From contig CM049319.1 of NCBI GenBank assembly GCA_026874595.1, positions 39,747,473-39,811,472 of the forward strand: DNA of 64,000 bases, read 5' to 3'. A program made the position numbers and the translations under genes. Below, piece after piece: positions 48,159-59,139 of this stretch; within the stretch, counting starts at the first letter, position 1, and each line of letters starts with the position of its first letter. The DNA comes from Sipunculus nudus. Its lineage: Eukaryota > Annelida > Sipuncula > Golfingiida > Sipunculidae. The notes below the pieces were generated by a model, which had not been told where the DNA came from, did not search any database, and was given only the letters and a program-made list of their open reading frames with translations.

Positions 48159-49436
48159 AATATACATTTAACATATATAACATTAAACATATAAGTAAGA
48201 ACAAATGTATTATCAGGAGTAGGCTTTTATCTGAGAGGTTTTGTCTGAGGAACTATTGTCCAGATGTGCTTTTGTCCAAGTAAACCACATTAGGTAACAT
48301 TGTATCCCATTTCATAAAAAAGTTATACTTACATGACCTCTTTAACAATCATCTATTAAATCACCCAATATTTTTATAATAAAAATTTTGGGATCAGGGG
48401 GTAGGAAAATGGACAATAAAAAAATTGGAGATCCTATTCCTTGTATGTATTTCAGGATTATCTTATTGTTAAATCCACACCTGGTGCCAGGTGTGAGATA
48501 TATCATATGTTTTGTAAAAATTAAACATTTGCTTTGAAATTAAATTCTTCTATGAAGCCACAGACTTTTGTATATATAATTGGAAAGTAAAGTTATATGA
48601 GTATAAATTATAAAGCTAAATTGAAGTAAAGTAGTTTGACTATACTCTGACCTTAATTATCATGGGGTTTGTACAATGGGGTATGGATGCTCAGATTTCA
48701 TTGAGAGTCTATGCCTGGCTTTTTTATTAATTACATGTCAGGGCCATATCCTCTTTAGGGTGCCCCCTCCCCATTACTGAGTTTCATTAGGTGTATATAG
48801 TCTTGTTCTGTACTGAGATTATGTAAATGGTAAAAAAGTATGTGTTGGAACTGGGATTTGTGGCGGGGGGCAAAAGGTGTGATTTTATTACCCCCATCCC
48901 CCCCTCCCCCCACTTTTTATGTAGGGTGTTGGAGGAGGGGGGGGGGGAGATTAATACGACAGTTTTCCCCTTCCACCTAATTATATATAAGTTATGAATT
49001 GCTTCACCTGTCCATGCTCATAACAATTGCCTCACTTCATGTATATAACTACTGATAAAAAAATGTCAAACACATGAACTAGCTAGAACACATGAAATGT
49101 GACATATTAACATATTTTTTTCCTATTGAAACCATTGTTTTAAGCAATTATCCCTTGGGGCCCCCCAAAAATAAAGGTTGGTTACAGGCAAGTCTTTTGA
49201 GAAATCTGTGTGTGTGGGCGATTTTTTATTTTTATAGTGTTCATCTTTTTTGTATGTTTTGATAAAAAATAGCATATGATCAAAGTAAAGCATGATAAAT
49301 AACAGAACTGTTTTGCTAAACAGGGGAAAGCACTACATAACAATGGAAATCTTATTAAAATTGTCCTATTCTGTCTTCTTAAAAGAAATGTCTGAGTGGC
49401 TGGAGCTCAGAATTGGTAAAATTCTATTTAAACTCC
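46353..49436. other. No gene seen
   Basis: AT-rich non-coding sequence. It contains a 35-bp stretch at 47394-47428 repeated exactly, in inverse orientation, at 62667-62701. There are also AT runs near 48115-48160, and C/G runs near 48890-48950. No coding or RNA gene recognised. Confidence 0.5.
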
Positions 49437-51160
49437 AAACTAGATGTGTCGGAACGACACGAATGCCCCCGCCTTGGGCAAATTAGAAACATTTGTAAAA
49501 TTTGGAAAATTTTTTAAGTTCAGGACGTGTCATATGGTCAAAAGTAGGTCAACAAGGGCAAACTGCAAACTCGATCTGTAACGGGTCATTATCAAGCAAC
49601 ACACCAAAAATCATGCCAGTATATGCAGGCATTGTGAAAAAAAAGTCCATACATGTGCATTTTCGATAATAATTTCTGTCTTTCATGAAATTTTCTATGT
49701 TTAGGATCCGTAAAACAATCAAAAGTAGGTCAACCAGGATGAAACACAAACTCGATCTGTAACTGTCATTATCTGCCCACACAAAAAAAATCAGGGTGGT
49801 ATCTGCAGGCATTGAGGTAAAAAAGTCAGTACATATGCATTTGTTATGAAAATTTATATTTTTCATGAAACTTTCTATGTTCAGGAGCAGTCAAATGGTC
49901 AAAAGTAGGTCAACTGAGACAAAACAGGAACTCGATCTGTAACTGGTCATTATCTGCCTACACACCAAAAACCAGGCCCATATCTGCAGGCACTGCGAAA
50001 AAAAGTCCATACATGTGCACTTTTTTATGAAAATTTCTATGTGAGAGCACCGCCAAACGGTCAAAAATAGGTCAACTGGGGCAAAACGCGAACTCCATCT
50101 GTAACTGGTCATTATCTGCCAACACACCAAAAATCAGGCCAATATCTGCAGGCACTGAGAAAAAAAAAACCGTACATGTGTATTTGTCATGAAATTTCAT
50201 ATTTTTCATGAAATTTTCTATGTTCAGGAGCCGTAAAACGGTCAAAAGTAGGTCAACCGGGACGAAACGCGAACTCGATCTGTAACTAGTTTATATCTGC
50301 TCACACACCAAAAATCAGGCCAATATCTGCAGGCATTGTGAAAAAAAGTCCGTACATGTGTATCTGTCATGAATATTTCTATTTTTCATAGAATTTTCTA
50401 AGTTTAGGAGCCGTAAAACGGTCAAAAGTAGGTCAACCGGGAAGAAACGCGAACTCGATCTGTAACTGGTTTATATCTGCTCACACATAAAAAATCAGGC
50501 CAATATCTGCAGGCATTGTGAAAAAAAGTCCGTACATGTGTATCTGTCATGAATATTTCTATTTTTCATGAAATTTTCTAAGTTTAGGAGCCGTAAAACA
50601 GTCAAAAGTAGGTCAACCAGGACGAAACGCGAACTCGATCTGTAACTGGTCTATATCTGCTCGTACACTAAAAATCAGGCCAATATCTGCAGGCATTGCG
50701 AAAAAAGTCCGTACATGTGTATCTGTCATGAATATTTCTATTTTTCATGAAATTTTCTAAGTTTAGGAGCCGTAAAACGGTCAAAAGTAGGTCAACCAGG
50801 ACGAAACGCGAACTCGATCTGTAATTGGTCTATATCTGCTCACACACCAAAAATCAGGCCAATATCTGCAGGCATTGCGAAAAAAAATCCGTACATGTGT
50901 ATCTGTCATGAATATTTCTATTTTTCATGAAATTTTCTAAGTTTAGGAGCCGTAAAACGGTCAAAAGTAGGTCAACCGGGATGAAACGCAAACTCGATCT
51001 GTAACTGGTCTATATCTGCCCACACACCAAAAATCAGGCCAATATCTGCAGGCATTGTGAAAAAAAGTCCGTACAACTGTTTCATTTCGGAATGACGGAA
51101 TGACGGAATGACGGACATGGGTAAAACTATATGCCCCGGCCACTTTGTGGCGGGGGCATA
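49437..51160 (+). mobile_element. Pearl-like hairpin-ended tandem-repeat element, family A copy 2
   Basis: Same termini as 29709-30884: AACTAGAT, the palindrome GTGTCG-GAA-CGACAC (49446-49460) and GAATGCCCCCGCC at the left, GGACATGGGTAAAACTATAT and ATGCCCC...GGGGCAT at the right (about 51131-51159). It has nine units marked by TCAAAARTAGGTCAAC at 49538, 49719, 49899, 50061, 50242, 50422, about 50602, 50781 and 50961. The period is about 180 bp with a single interval of 162 at the same position as in copy 1. A GGAATGACGGAATGACGGA run precedes the hairpin. Non-coding. Confidence 0.88.
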
Positions 51161-51179
51161 ATAAAAATTGTTGATTTGG

Positions 51180-51415
51180 GGGTAGGGGGCCAAACAGTGC
51201 TGTTAACCCAGTTTTATATTATTTATTATCATAGGGCCACAGGCCTCCCCAGTTTTATTATCCCCCCCCCCCCCCTCCAAGACATGTGCATACTCCTGCT
51301 TAACATTACATGACCTCATGCCTCCAGCAGACTTATTATTATTATTATCATGGGGCCTAAGGCCACCTTCAGTATTACTTATATTATTATCGTGGAGCCT
51401 CATGGCCCCAACAGA
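51180..51415 (-). repeat. Fragment related to the GGGGCCTSAGG array, inverted
   Basis: Words such as GGGCCACAGGCCTCCCC, CATGGGGCCTAAGGCCACCT and TTATTATTATTATCATGGGG recall the 60.6-61.9 kb array (GGGGCCTGAGGACCTA, AATAATAATAG) read on the opposite strand. About two units. Confidence 0.55.
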
Positions 51416-51440
51416 TCTATTAACAGTATTATATTTATTT

Positions 51441-51570
51441 GAACTACAAAGAAAAGTTATGAGAAAAGCTCAAATCTTTATTAGCTCCCCTGATTCAATA
51501 CCTTCAGTTCGAGGCTATTACAGCCTGAAGGAAGCATCTAAGCCAGGAGAAATTACTTATGAGAATAGTA
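51441..51570 (+). CDS. Candidate exon, unknown protein
   Basis: An open stretch encodes RKVMRKAQIFISSPDS, GYYSLKEASKPGE and ITYEN, a composition more protein-like than the surrounding AT-rich sequence. A possible donor follows TATGAGAATA at 51570 (GTAAAA), leaving phase 1. The acceptor side is weak (near ACTACAAAG). I do not recognise the protein. The call rests mainly on phase agreement with the next candidate exon, and both may be chance frames. Confidence 0.3.
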
Positions 51571-51835
51571 AAATGCACAACATCTCACTGACCGCAAATT
51601 CAAATTATCTGAGTTTTAATATTATAAGTTTAATTACCACTTTTCTTGTTATATTTATTCTTTTTGTTTTATTCACACATTTACATCTATGAATATCATT
51701 ATACTAAAGTCCACTATACCCTACCTATGACATAATTGGTTTTCCAGTTTTACGGAAAGAACTGTGTAATGCTTTACACAGTTTGGTGAACAATTGATTA
51801 TAATATACTAATTGTATATGCATTATTCAATTTAG

Positions 51836-51933
51836 TCAAGATGAAAAATGTAGCTGAAGATGCAGCAATCATCTCACTTGTTGAGAAGAATCATAGAAAA
51901 GGGAATCCTGAAGTACAGAGAGAATACAAAGTG
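51836..51933 (+). CDS. Candidate exon, unknown protein
   Basis: A plausible acceptor (ATTCAATTTAG) precedes 98 bases encoding KMKNVAEDAAIISLVEKNH and RKGNPEVQREYKVL, closed by a consensus donor CTGAG|GTGAGT at 51933-51934. The first two bases complete the codon left open by the candidate exon at 51441-51570, so the pair would read through without a stop. Alternatively ATG at 51841 could be a start codon. Product unknown. The strong donor and charged, non-repetitive sequence make this the better of the two candidates. Confidence 0.42.
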
Positions 51934-53094
51934 CTGAGGTGAGTGTATCTGCATAATGATTCTGCTAGTTATAGTGTGTGTGTGTATTTTTTTTTTTTTG
52001 GGGGGGGGGGGGGGAGGTCAGACCATAATCTTTTGCTATGTACCACAGTTCAGATCACTGGGACCTTGTTCCTGAGAAAAATTAATAAAAAATTACCCTA
52101 TTTCATTTTTAAAAAATTAATGAAGACTTTTTTTTATAACACTATGATTATGAAACTCAAATTCGCCAAATAGATTCTTCAGTGTAGCATCTAATAGGTC
52201 CTCATGCTAGTAACAGGATTAGTTGTGTGATTTTTTTAATGTGATCGACTGGAATGTAATGTATATATTCAGGCAGTAGGAACAGTTGAAGTTAAATTAT
52301 TGAAATAAAGATTTTTTCAGAATGTAACTTCTATTTACAACTCATTGTGCAGTTAAAATCATCTAATAATTTTGTATAATGTTCATATTAATAAATAAAT
52401 AAATTTACATATAATATTTTGTCAGGTTGAACACATTATTTTCCTGTCTCTTATTTTATATCAATCTTCATATCATACAAACACATATAACTCAGCTTAT
52501 AAATTCTGAAATTTGAAAACATTATTGTTTAAATTTGAATTGTTTGTTACAGTAGATACTGAGCTGTTAAACACAGGCCTCCGGGTCAGTGAAAATATGG
52601 GCTGTGCCATTGTTTCACTCAATAACATGCGCCAAATGTGTGTCATAATGTTATTGAAAAATTATCTATGGATATTTTGATAAACTATGTGAACAAATGT
52701 TTTTAAAGTGTACGAACAATTGATGGTAGCAAATACTGTCCGCTTTCTAATACAAACTAGGGACAGACACAACATGGTTAGAGCTCAAAGATGAGGTAAA
52801 TAGTCTGGTAACTTTTTTTATACCTTAATTCCAGCATATGGATCTACTTATATCTGCACCTTTTCTCTTTTGGCTTTTTGTCTTCTTTACTTTATCATGC
52901 TTCTTCCCCTTCTCTTTGTTTGTATTTCCTTCTCTGGCTGATGCCTCTCCTCTTGTTTCTGTTTCTCCTGCTCCCGGTGCCATCCTCTCATCTTACTGCT
53001 TCTTCTCCTTTGTACATTAATCCTTCTCTTTCCTCTTCTCCAGTTTTAGTTTACTCTCTTCGTTCTTCCCCTTTTCCAACACATCATAATGCTT
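51934..53094. other. No gene seen
   Basis: AT-rich with a T/G run at about 51990-52015. From about 52830 the plus strand becomes pyrimidine-rich (CTTCTC/CCTTC), grading into the 57-bp minisatellite. This stretch may be diverged outer units of that array. Confidence 0.45.
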
Positions 53095-54900
53095 TACCTC
53101 CTCATTTTGTTCAACCTCCTCCTCCTTCTGCTTCTTCTCATTCTCCTTCTGTATGACCTTCTCCTTTCCCTTACCCTCGTCATCCTTCTGTTTCTTCTCC
53201 TTCTCCTTCTGTATGACCTCCTCCTTTCCCTTACCCTCCTCATCCTTCTGTTTCTTCTCCTCCTTTTGTTTGACCTCCTCCTTTCCCTTGCCCTCCTCAT
53301 CCTTCTGTTTCTTCTCCTCCTTTTGTTTGACCTCCTCCTTTCCCTTACCCTCCTCATCCTTCTGTTTCTTCTCCTCCTGTTGTTTGACCTCCTCCTTTCC
53401 CTAACCCTCCTCATCCTTTTGTTTCTTATCCTCCTTCTGTTGGACCTCCTCCCTTCCTTTACCCTCCTCATCCTTCTGTTTCTTCTCCTCCTTTTGTTTG
53501 ACCTCCTCCTTTCCCTTACCCTCCTCATCCTTCTGTTTCTTCTCCTCCTTTTGTTTGACCTCCTCCTTTCCCTTACCCTCCTCATCCTTCTGTTTCTTCT
53601 CCTCCTTTTATTTGACCTCCTCCTTTCCCTTACCCTCCTCATCCTTCTGTTTCTTCTCCTCCTTCTGTTGGACCTCCTCCTTTCCCTTACCCTCCTCATC
53701 CTTCTGTTTCTCCTTCTCCTTTTGTTTGACCTCCTCCTTTCCCTTACCCTCCTTAACCTTCTGTTTCTCCTTCTCCTTTTGTTTGACCTCCTCCTTTTCC
53801 TTACCCTCCTCATTCTTCTGTTTCTCCTTCTCCTTTTGTTGGACCTCCTCCTTTCCCTTACCCTCCTCATCCTTCTGTTTCTCCTTCTCCTTTTGTTTGA
53901 CCTCCTCCTTTCCCTTACCCTCCTCATTCTTCTGTTTCTCCTTCTCCTTTTGTTTGACCTCCTCCTTTCCCTTACCCTCCTTAACCTTCTGTTTCTCCTT
54001 CTCCTTTTGTTTGACCTCCTCCTTTCCCTTACCCTCCTCATCCTTCTGTTTCTCCTTCTCCTTTTGTTTGACCTCCTCCTTTCCCTTACCCTCCTGAACC
54101 TTCTGTTTCTCCTTCTCCTTCTGTATGACCTCCTCCTTTCCCTTACCCTCATCATCCTTCTGTTTCTTCTCCTCCTTTAGTTTGACCTCCTCCTTTCCCT
54201 TACCCTCCTCATCCTTTTGTTTCTTATCCTCATTTTGTTTGACCTCCTCCTTTCCCTTACCCTCCTCATCCTTTTGTTTCTTATCCTCCTTCTGTATGAC
54301 CTCCTCCTTTCCCTTACCCTCCTCATCCTTCTGTTTCTTCTCCTCCTTTTGTTTGACCTCCTTCTTTCCCTTACCCTCCTCATCCTTTTGTTTTTTATCC
54401 TCCTTCTGTATGACCTCCTCCTTTCCCTTACCCTCCTCATCCTTTTGTTTCTTATCCTCCTTCTGTTGGACCTCCTCCTTTCCCTTACCCTCCTCATCCT
54501 TCTGTTTCGTCTCCTCCTTTTGTTTGACCTCCTCCTTTCCCTTACCCTCCTCATCCTTCTGTTTCTTCTCCTCCTTTTGTTTGACCTCCTCCTTTCCCTT
54601 ACCCTCCTCATCCTTCTGTTTCTTCTCCTCCTTTTGTTTGACCTCCTCCTTTCCCTTACCCTCCTCATTCTTCTGTTTCTCCTTCTCTTTTTGTTTGACC
54701 TCCTTCTTTCCCTTACCCTCTCCATCCTTCTGTTTCTTCTCCTCCTTCTGTTTGACCTTGCCCTTAATCTCCTCATCCTTCCGCTTCTTCTCCTGCTCCT
54801 TCTGTTTGACCTCCTCCTTGTGCTCAACCTCCTCCTCCTCCCTCTTCTTGTCCTCCTTCTGTTTGACCTCCTTGCATTTGAATTCCTCCTTTTGCTTCAT
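53095..54900 (-). repeat. 57-bp minisatellite, Lys/Glu-rich 19-residue repeat if read on the minus strand
   Basis: About 28 or more units of 57 bp, each close to CCTCCTCATCCTTCTGTTTC followed by a TTCTCCTCCTTTTG / TCCTTCTCCTTTTG stretch, GTTTGACCTCCTCC and TTTCCCTTAC. Because 57 is a multiple of three and the unit is strand-asymmetric, long frames stay open on both strands, so frame length alone proves nothing. On the minus strand one frame gives a 19-residue KEKE-type repeat (KEEKKQKDEEGKGKEEVKQ) over about 440 residues from 54930 to 53608, where a stop interrupts it. A Lys/Glu-rich lead-in in another frame reaches 55045. It could be a repetitive exon of a charged coiled-coil protein, or a plain minisatellite. 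I favour the latter. Confidence 0.88.
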
Positions 54901-55124
54901 CATGCACCTCTTCCCGTTGAACCTCCTCATTGAGCTTTACCTGCCCTTCCTTCAGCTTTTCATCCTCATTTTGTTTAACCACATCCTTCTGTTTCTTTTT
55001 CTCCTCCCTTCTTGTCTGCTGTCTGATTTTGTAAATTTTAATCATTCTGAAAAAAACTGTTACCTATCTACACTTGTACATGTTACTTGTAAGCCTCATT
55101 GTTTTAACTGTATAATTATTAGTT

Positions 55125-55340
55125 GGAAGGTTTTGGATGAAAAGCTTGGCTTAAAATGCAGCCATTATCTATTTAAATTAGGTCCTGTGAAGGACAGACA
55201 GACAAACCAACAGCAAGAAGGGGTGGTTACTTTGGGGCTTCCACTCATGTTTAATAAACACACCAGGTTTCTGGACAATGGATGAAAACCACAGCTGGGA
55301 AACTGACATGATAACTGTCTTTTAGTAGAAAAGAATAAAA
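55125..55340 (+). repeat. Partial third copy of the TGACCTTGACC-rich repeat
   Basis: ATGAAAAGCTTGGCTTAAAA through GCAGCCATTATC, GGACAGACAGACAAACCAAC, AATAAACACACCAGGTTT and GGGAAACTGACATGAT match the later parts of the copies at 26.5 and 36.5 kb, with an internal deletion. Confidence 0.72.
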
Positions 55341-55385
55341 AACAAGTGACCCATGGGTCATGACGCTCAGCTGACTGGGAAGAGA
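55341..55385 (+). repeat. Isolated 5' terminus of family C
   Basis: AACAAG followed by the perfect palindrome TGACCCATGGGTCA (55347-55360) and TGACGCTCAGCTGACTGG matches the 5' ends at 43910 and 45148. The body of the element is missing here. Confidence 0.72.
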
Positions 55386-55524
55386 TTCGCAAAAGGAAAT
55401 TTTATCATCAGAATGGTAGTATATAACCATTCAACTGAAGTATCAAACAGATTAACCAACAGGCCAAAATTGTGTCTGTATTTATATATATAAAAAAAAC
55501 AGAGAAAAATGGGTAAACTTTAAA

Positions 55525-57805
55525 AACTAGAATATGGGTAGTCGACAAGCGACTATGTGAATCCACCAAAATCAGAGTGGAACGGGTGAAGTGAGGCTTG
55601 GATTGAGTGGCAAGTGGAAATAGAGTGAGATGTGTTGCATATTAGCATGAATGTCTGCAGCCTCAATGTGTATGTAGGTTGTGCCACCTACCAAAGATCC
55701 AGAAAGCTGTCCAAGTTGTATACATATCGAAATTTTAGGCAGAAAAGTCAAACCACTAGTAGCCCATGGCAGACGTACAGACAGACGCTGTGCAAAAATA
55801 GTTGCAGGTGGCCTCTCCAGTTTTGTGTATGATAAAGACCTATGTGAGATCTATACATATGCAAAATTATGGCCCAATCGGTCGTCTGGTTACCGAGATA
55901 TGAGCTTGGATGTCTGCAGCATAAGCTAGAATGTAGGTGGCGCCACCTGTCATAAAATCAAGAAAGCTGTCCAGGATGTATAAACCTGCAAAATTTAAGG
56001 CAGAAAAGTCAAACCACTACAGAGATATGAGTGATTTTAGCCCACGGCAGACAAACAAACAGACGCTGTGCAAAAATGGTTGCAGGTGGCCCCTCCAGTT
56101 TTGTGTATGATAAAGACCTATGTGAGATCTAAACACATGCACAATTTTGGCCCAATCGGTTGTCTGGTTCCCGAGATATGAGCTTGGATGTCTGCAGCGT
56201 AAACTAGAATGTAGGTGGCACCACCTGTCATAAAATCAAGAAAGCTGTCCAGGATGTATAAACCTGCAAAATTTTAGGCAGTTATGTCAAACTGTTACAT
56301 AGATACGAGTGATTTTAGCCCACGGCAGACAAACAGACAGATGCTGTGCAAAAATGGTTTCAGGTGGCCCCTCCAGTTTTGTGTATGATAAAGACCTATG
56401 TGAGATCTATACACATGCAAAATTTTGGCCCAATCAGTCAAACGGTTCCCGAGATATGAGCTTGGATGTCTGCAGCGTAAACTAGAATGTAGGTGGCGCC
56501 ACCTGTCATAAAATCAAGAAAGCTGTCCAGGATGTATAAACCTGCAAAATTTTAGGCAGTTATGTCAAACTGTTACATAGATACGAGTGATTTTAGCCCA
56601 TGGCAGACAAACTGACAGATGCCGTGCAAAAATGGTTGCAGGTGGACCCTCCAGTTTTGTGTATGATAAAGACCTATGTGAGATCTAAACACATGCACAA
56701 TTTTGGCCCAATCGGTCGTCTGGTTCCCGAGATATGAGCTTGGATGTCTGCAGTCTAAACTAGAATGTAGGTGGCACCACCTGTCATAAAATCAAGAAAG
56801 CTGTCCAGGATGTATAAACCTGCAAAATTTTAGGCAGTTATGTCAAACTGTTACATAGATACGAGTGATTTTAGCCCACGGCAGACAAACAGACAGATGC
56901 TGTGCAAAAATGGTTGCAGGTGGCCCCTCCAGTTTTGTGTATGATAAAGACCTATGTGAGATCTATACACATGCACAATTTTGGCCCAATCAGTCAAACG
57001 GTTCCCGAGATATGAGCTTGGATGTCTGCAGCGTAAACTAGAATGTAGGTGGCGCCACCTGTCATAAAATCAAGAAAGCTGTCCAAGATGTATAAACCTG
57101 CAAAATTTTAGGCAGAAAAGTCAAACCACTACAGAGATATGAGTGATTTTAGCCCATGGCAGACAAACTGACAGATGCCGTGCAAAAATGGTTGCAGGTG
57201 GCCCCTCCAGTTTTGTGTATGATAAAGACCTATGTGAGATCTAAACACATGCACAATTTTGGCCCAATCGGTCGTCTGGTTCCCGAGATATGAGCTTGGA
57301 TGTCTCCAGCGTAAACTAGAATGTAGGTGGCACCACCTGTCATAAAATCAAGAAAGCTGTCCAGGATGTATAAACCTGCAAAATTTTAGGCAGTTATGTC
57401 AAACTGTTACATAGATACGAGTGATGTTAGCCCACGGCAGACAAACAGACAGATGCTGTGCAAAAATGGTTGCAGGTGGCCCCTCCAGTTTTGTGTATGA
57501 TAAAGACCTATGTGAGATCTATACACATGCAAAATTTTGGCCCAATCAGTCAAACGGTTCCCGAGATATGAGCTTGGATGTCTGCAGCGTAAACTAGAAT
57601 GTAGGTGGCGCCACCTGTCATAAAATCAAGAAAGCTGTCCAGGATGTATAAACCTGCAAAATTTTAGGCAGAAAAGTCAAACCACTACAGAGATATGAGT
57701 GATTTTAGCCCATGGCAGACAAACTGACAGACGCCGTGCAAAAATGGTTGCAGGTGGCCCCTCCAGTTTTGTGTATGATAAAGACCTATGTGAGATCTAT
57801 ATACA
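55525..57805 (+). mobile_element. Hairpin-started 278-bp satellite, family E, eight units in alternating A/B order
   Basis: The left end is AACTAGAATATGGGT then AGTCG-ACAAG-CGACT (55540-55554). ATGTAGGTGG starts recur at 55672, 55931, 56209, 56487, 56765, 57043, 57321 and 57599, with a period of exactly 278 bp after the first 259-bp interval. Units alternate between GGTGGCGCCACC and GGTGGCACCACC forms, between CAATCGGT(C/T)GTCTGG and CAATCAGTCAAACGG, and between AAACACATGC and ATACACATGC. Each unit carries GGCAGACAAACWGACAGA. The array stops abruptly near 57805 without the expected 3' hairpin, so it is 3'-truncated. Non-coding. Confidence 0.9.
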
Positions 57806-59139
57806 CAGCACTCGAAATGACCGGTATCGCATCGTAATTTGCGAGGCAAAATAGACCTAGTGCGAACCAATTTCCCTTTCGTATCGCTCTGTCTGCGAAT
57901 CAATTAAAATGCATGTCTGGCCTTTTAGTGTGAACGATTCCTGGGATCCCCTGCATGACGAAATGCAGCGTAAACAGAACAGTAAACATGTATATCAGAA
58001 ATGCAAGTGCGTGACAAAGACCGCTGGGTTCGGTTAATTCTTATGTGAGCGAGCTTCACTGAACAATGTATAACGTAACACGTGCTTGCTGCATAATTTC
58101 CCGGAAAGCTAATCCTGCTGACACCTGTGACATCTGATCCACACACCCATTGGTTGACATTGCTTCGATGTTATTGACCCCTGCGTCCATTGGTTGACCT
58201 CAACTTTATTTGAATACACGTCATCTGACCTCCGACCCCCACTGGTGCTACTGTCTGCATGCCCGCTGTGTTTTTACACACAAAAAAAACAGTCCCACTT
58301 CAGCAGACTTGACCTGCTATATATTGCGTTCACCAATGTGAATCTGAAAGCAAACTATCTGTAATTATTTTAGCAAAGCAAATTATCCATGTTAATTAAA
58401 CGGGCCGTGTGCACTTACAAATGTGCCTGTGTTTTACTGTTTCAAAAGGAGTGCTTATTTACACACGGTCCGAAAGTCTCTGTTACCTCGATTTGGAAGT
58501 CTCGGTTACCGTGTATTGCAGTCTTGGGTACTGAGAATTGGAAGTCTTGGTTACCATGTGTCACCACTGGTCAGTCAGGCATACTGCGATTAAGCTGGCG
58601 AACTGTTGCCCCAATTAATCACTTTGATCACTGGTGTCCTAGATCAAACAGCCAGGTAACTTCAAAGACTACCAGGGAAATTGGGCGTCGTGAATTTTTT
58701 TTATTATAATTTGCGAAGACGTTTCTTTTGCCTTATTGTAACAGGGGTTTTCCAGGGTAATTGTGTATTTAAAATTTTTTCAATGGCCTATTTTCCATCT
58801 TTAACGCAAATTATAAACAAAGTAATATTCTGTAATATACAGGAGATGTATAATTTTACAAAAAAATAAGCATTTTATGAAAGGTGGTGTTCTTTGAGAG
58901 TCATTGTGTATCCTAAGTCGAATTTATCGGCTCAAACTTTGATCTACGTTATGCATGACGTTGATATTGATAAAGTCGCTAAAAAACGTTGCATTGCATT
59001 GTACAAGCTATATTTGACTAATTTGAGCACATTTAGTCATTACATATCAAATATGGTAATTATTCTAATATAGATATCCATTTCTTCTTATTATAGAATA
59101 ATAAAATTTGAAAATAATGCGTCAAAGATAATAAATGAA
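57806..59139. other. No gene seen; short four-copy motif near 58470-58560
   Basis: Non-coding stretch. GTCTCTGTTACC, GTCTCGGTTACC, GTCTTGGGTACT and GTCTTGGTTACC recur about 26-28 bp apart at 58470-58560, a small minisatellite. No coding or RNA gene recognised. Confidence 0.5.

Noticed and set aside
53089-55285. Long plus-strand frames over the 57-bp array (Leu/Phe- or Ser/Phe-rich)
   Set aside because: They are shadows of a low-complexity period-57 repeat in which stops are rare in several frames. The translations look like no known protein.
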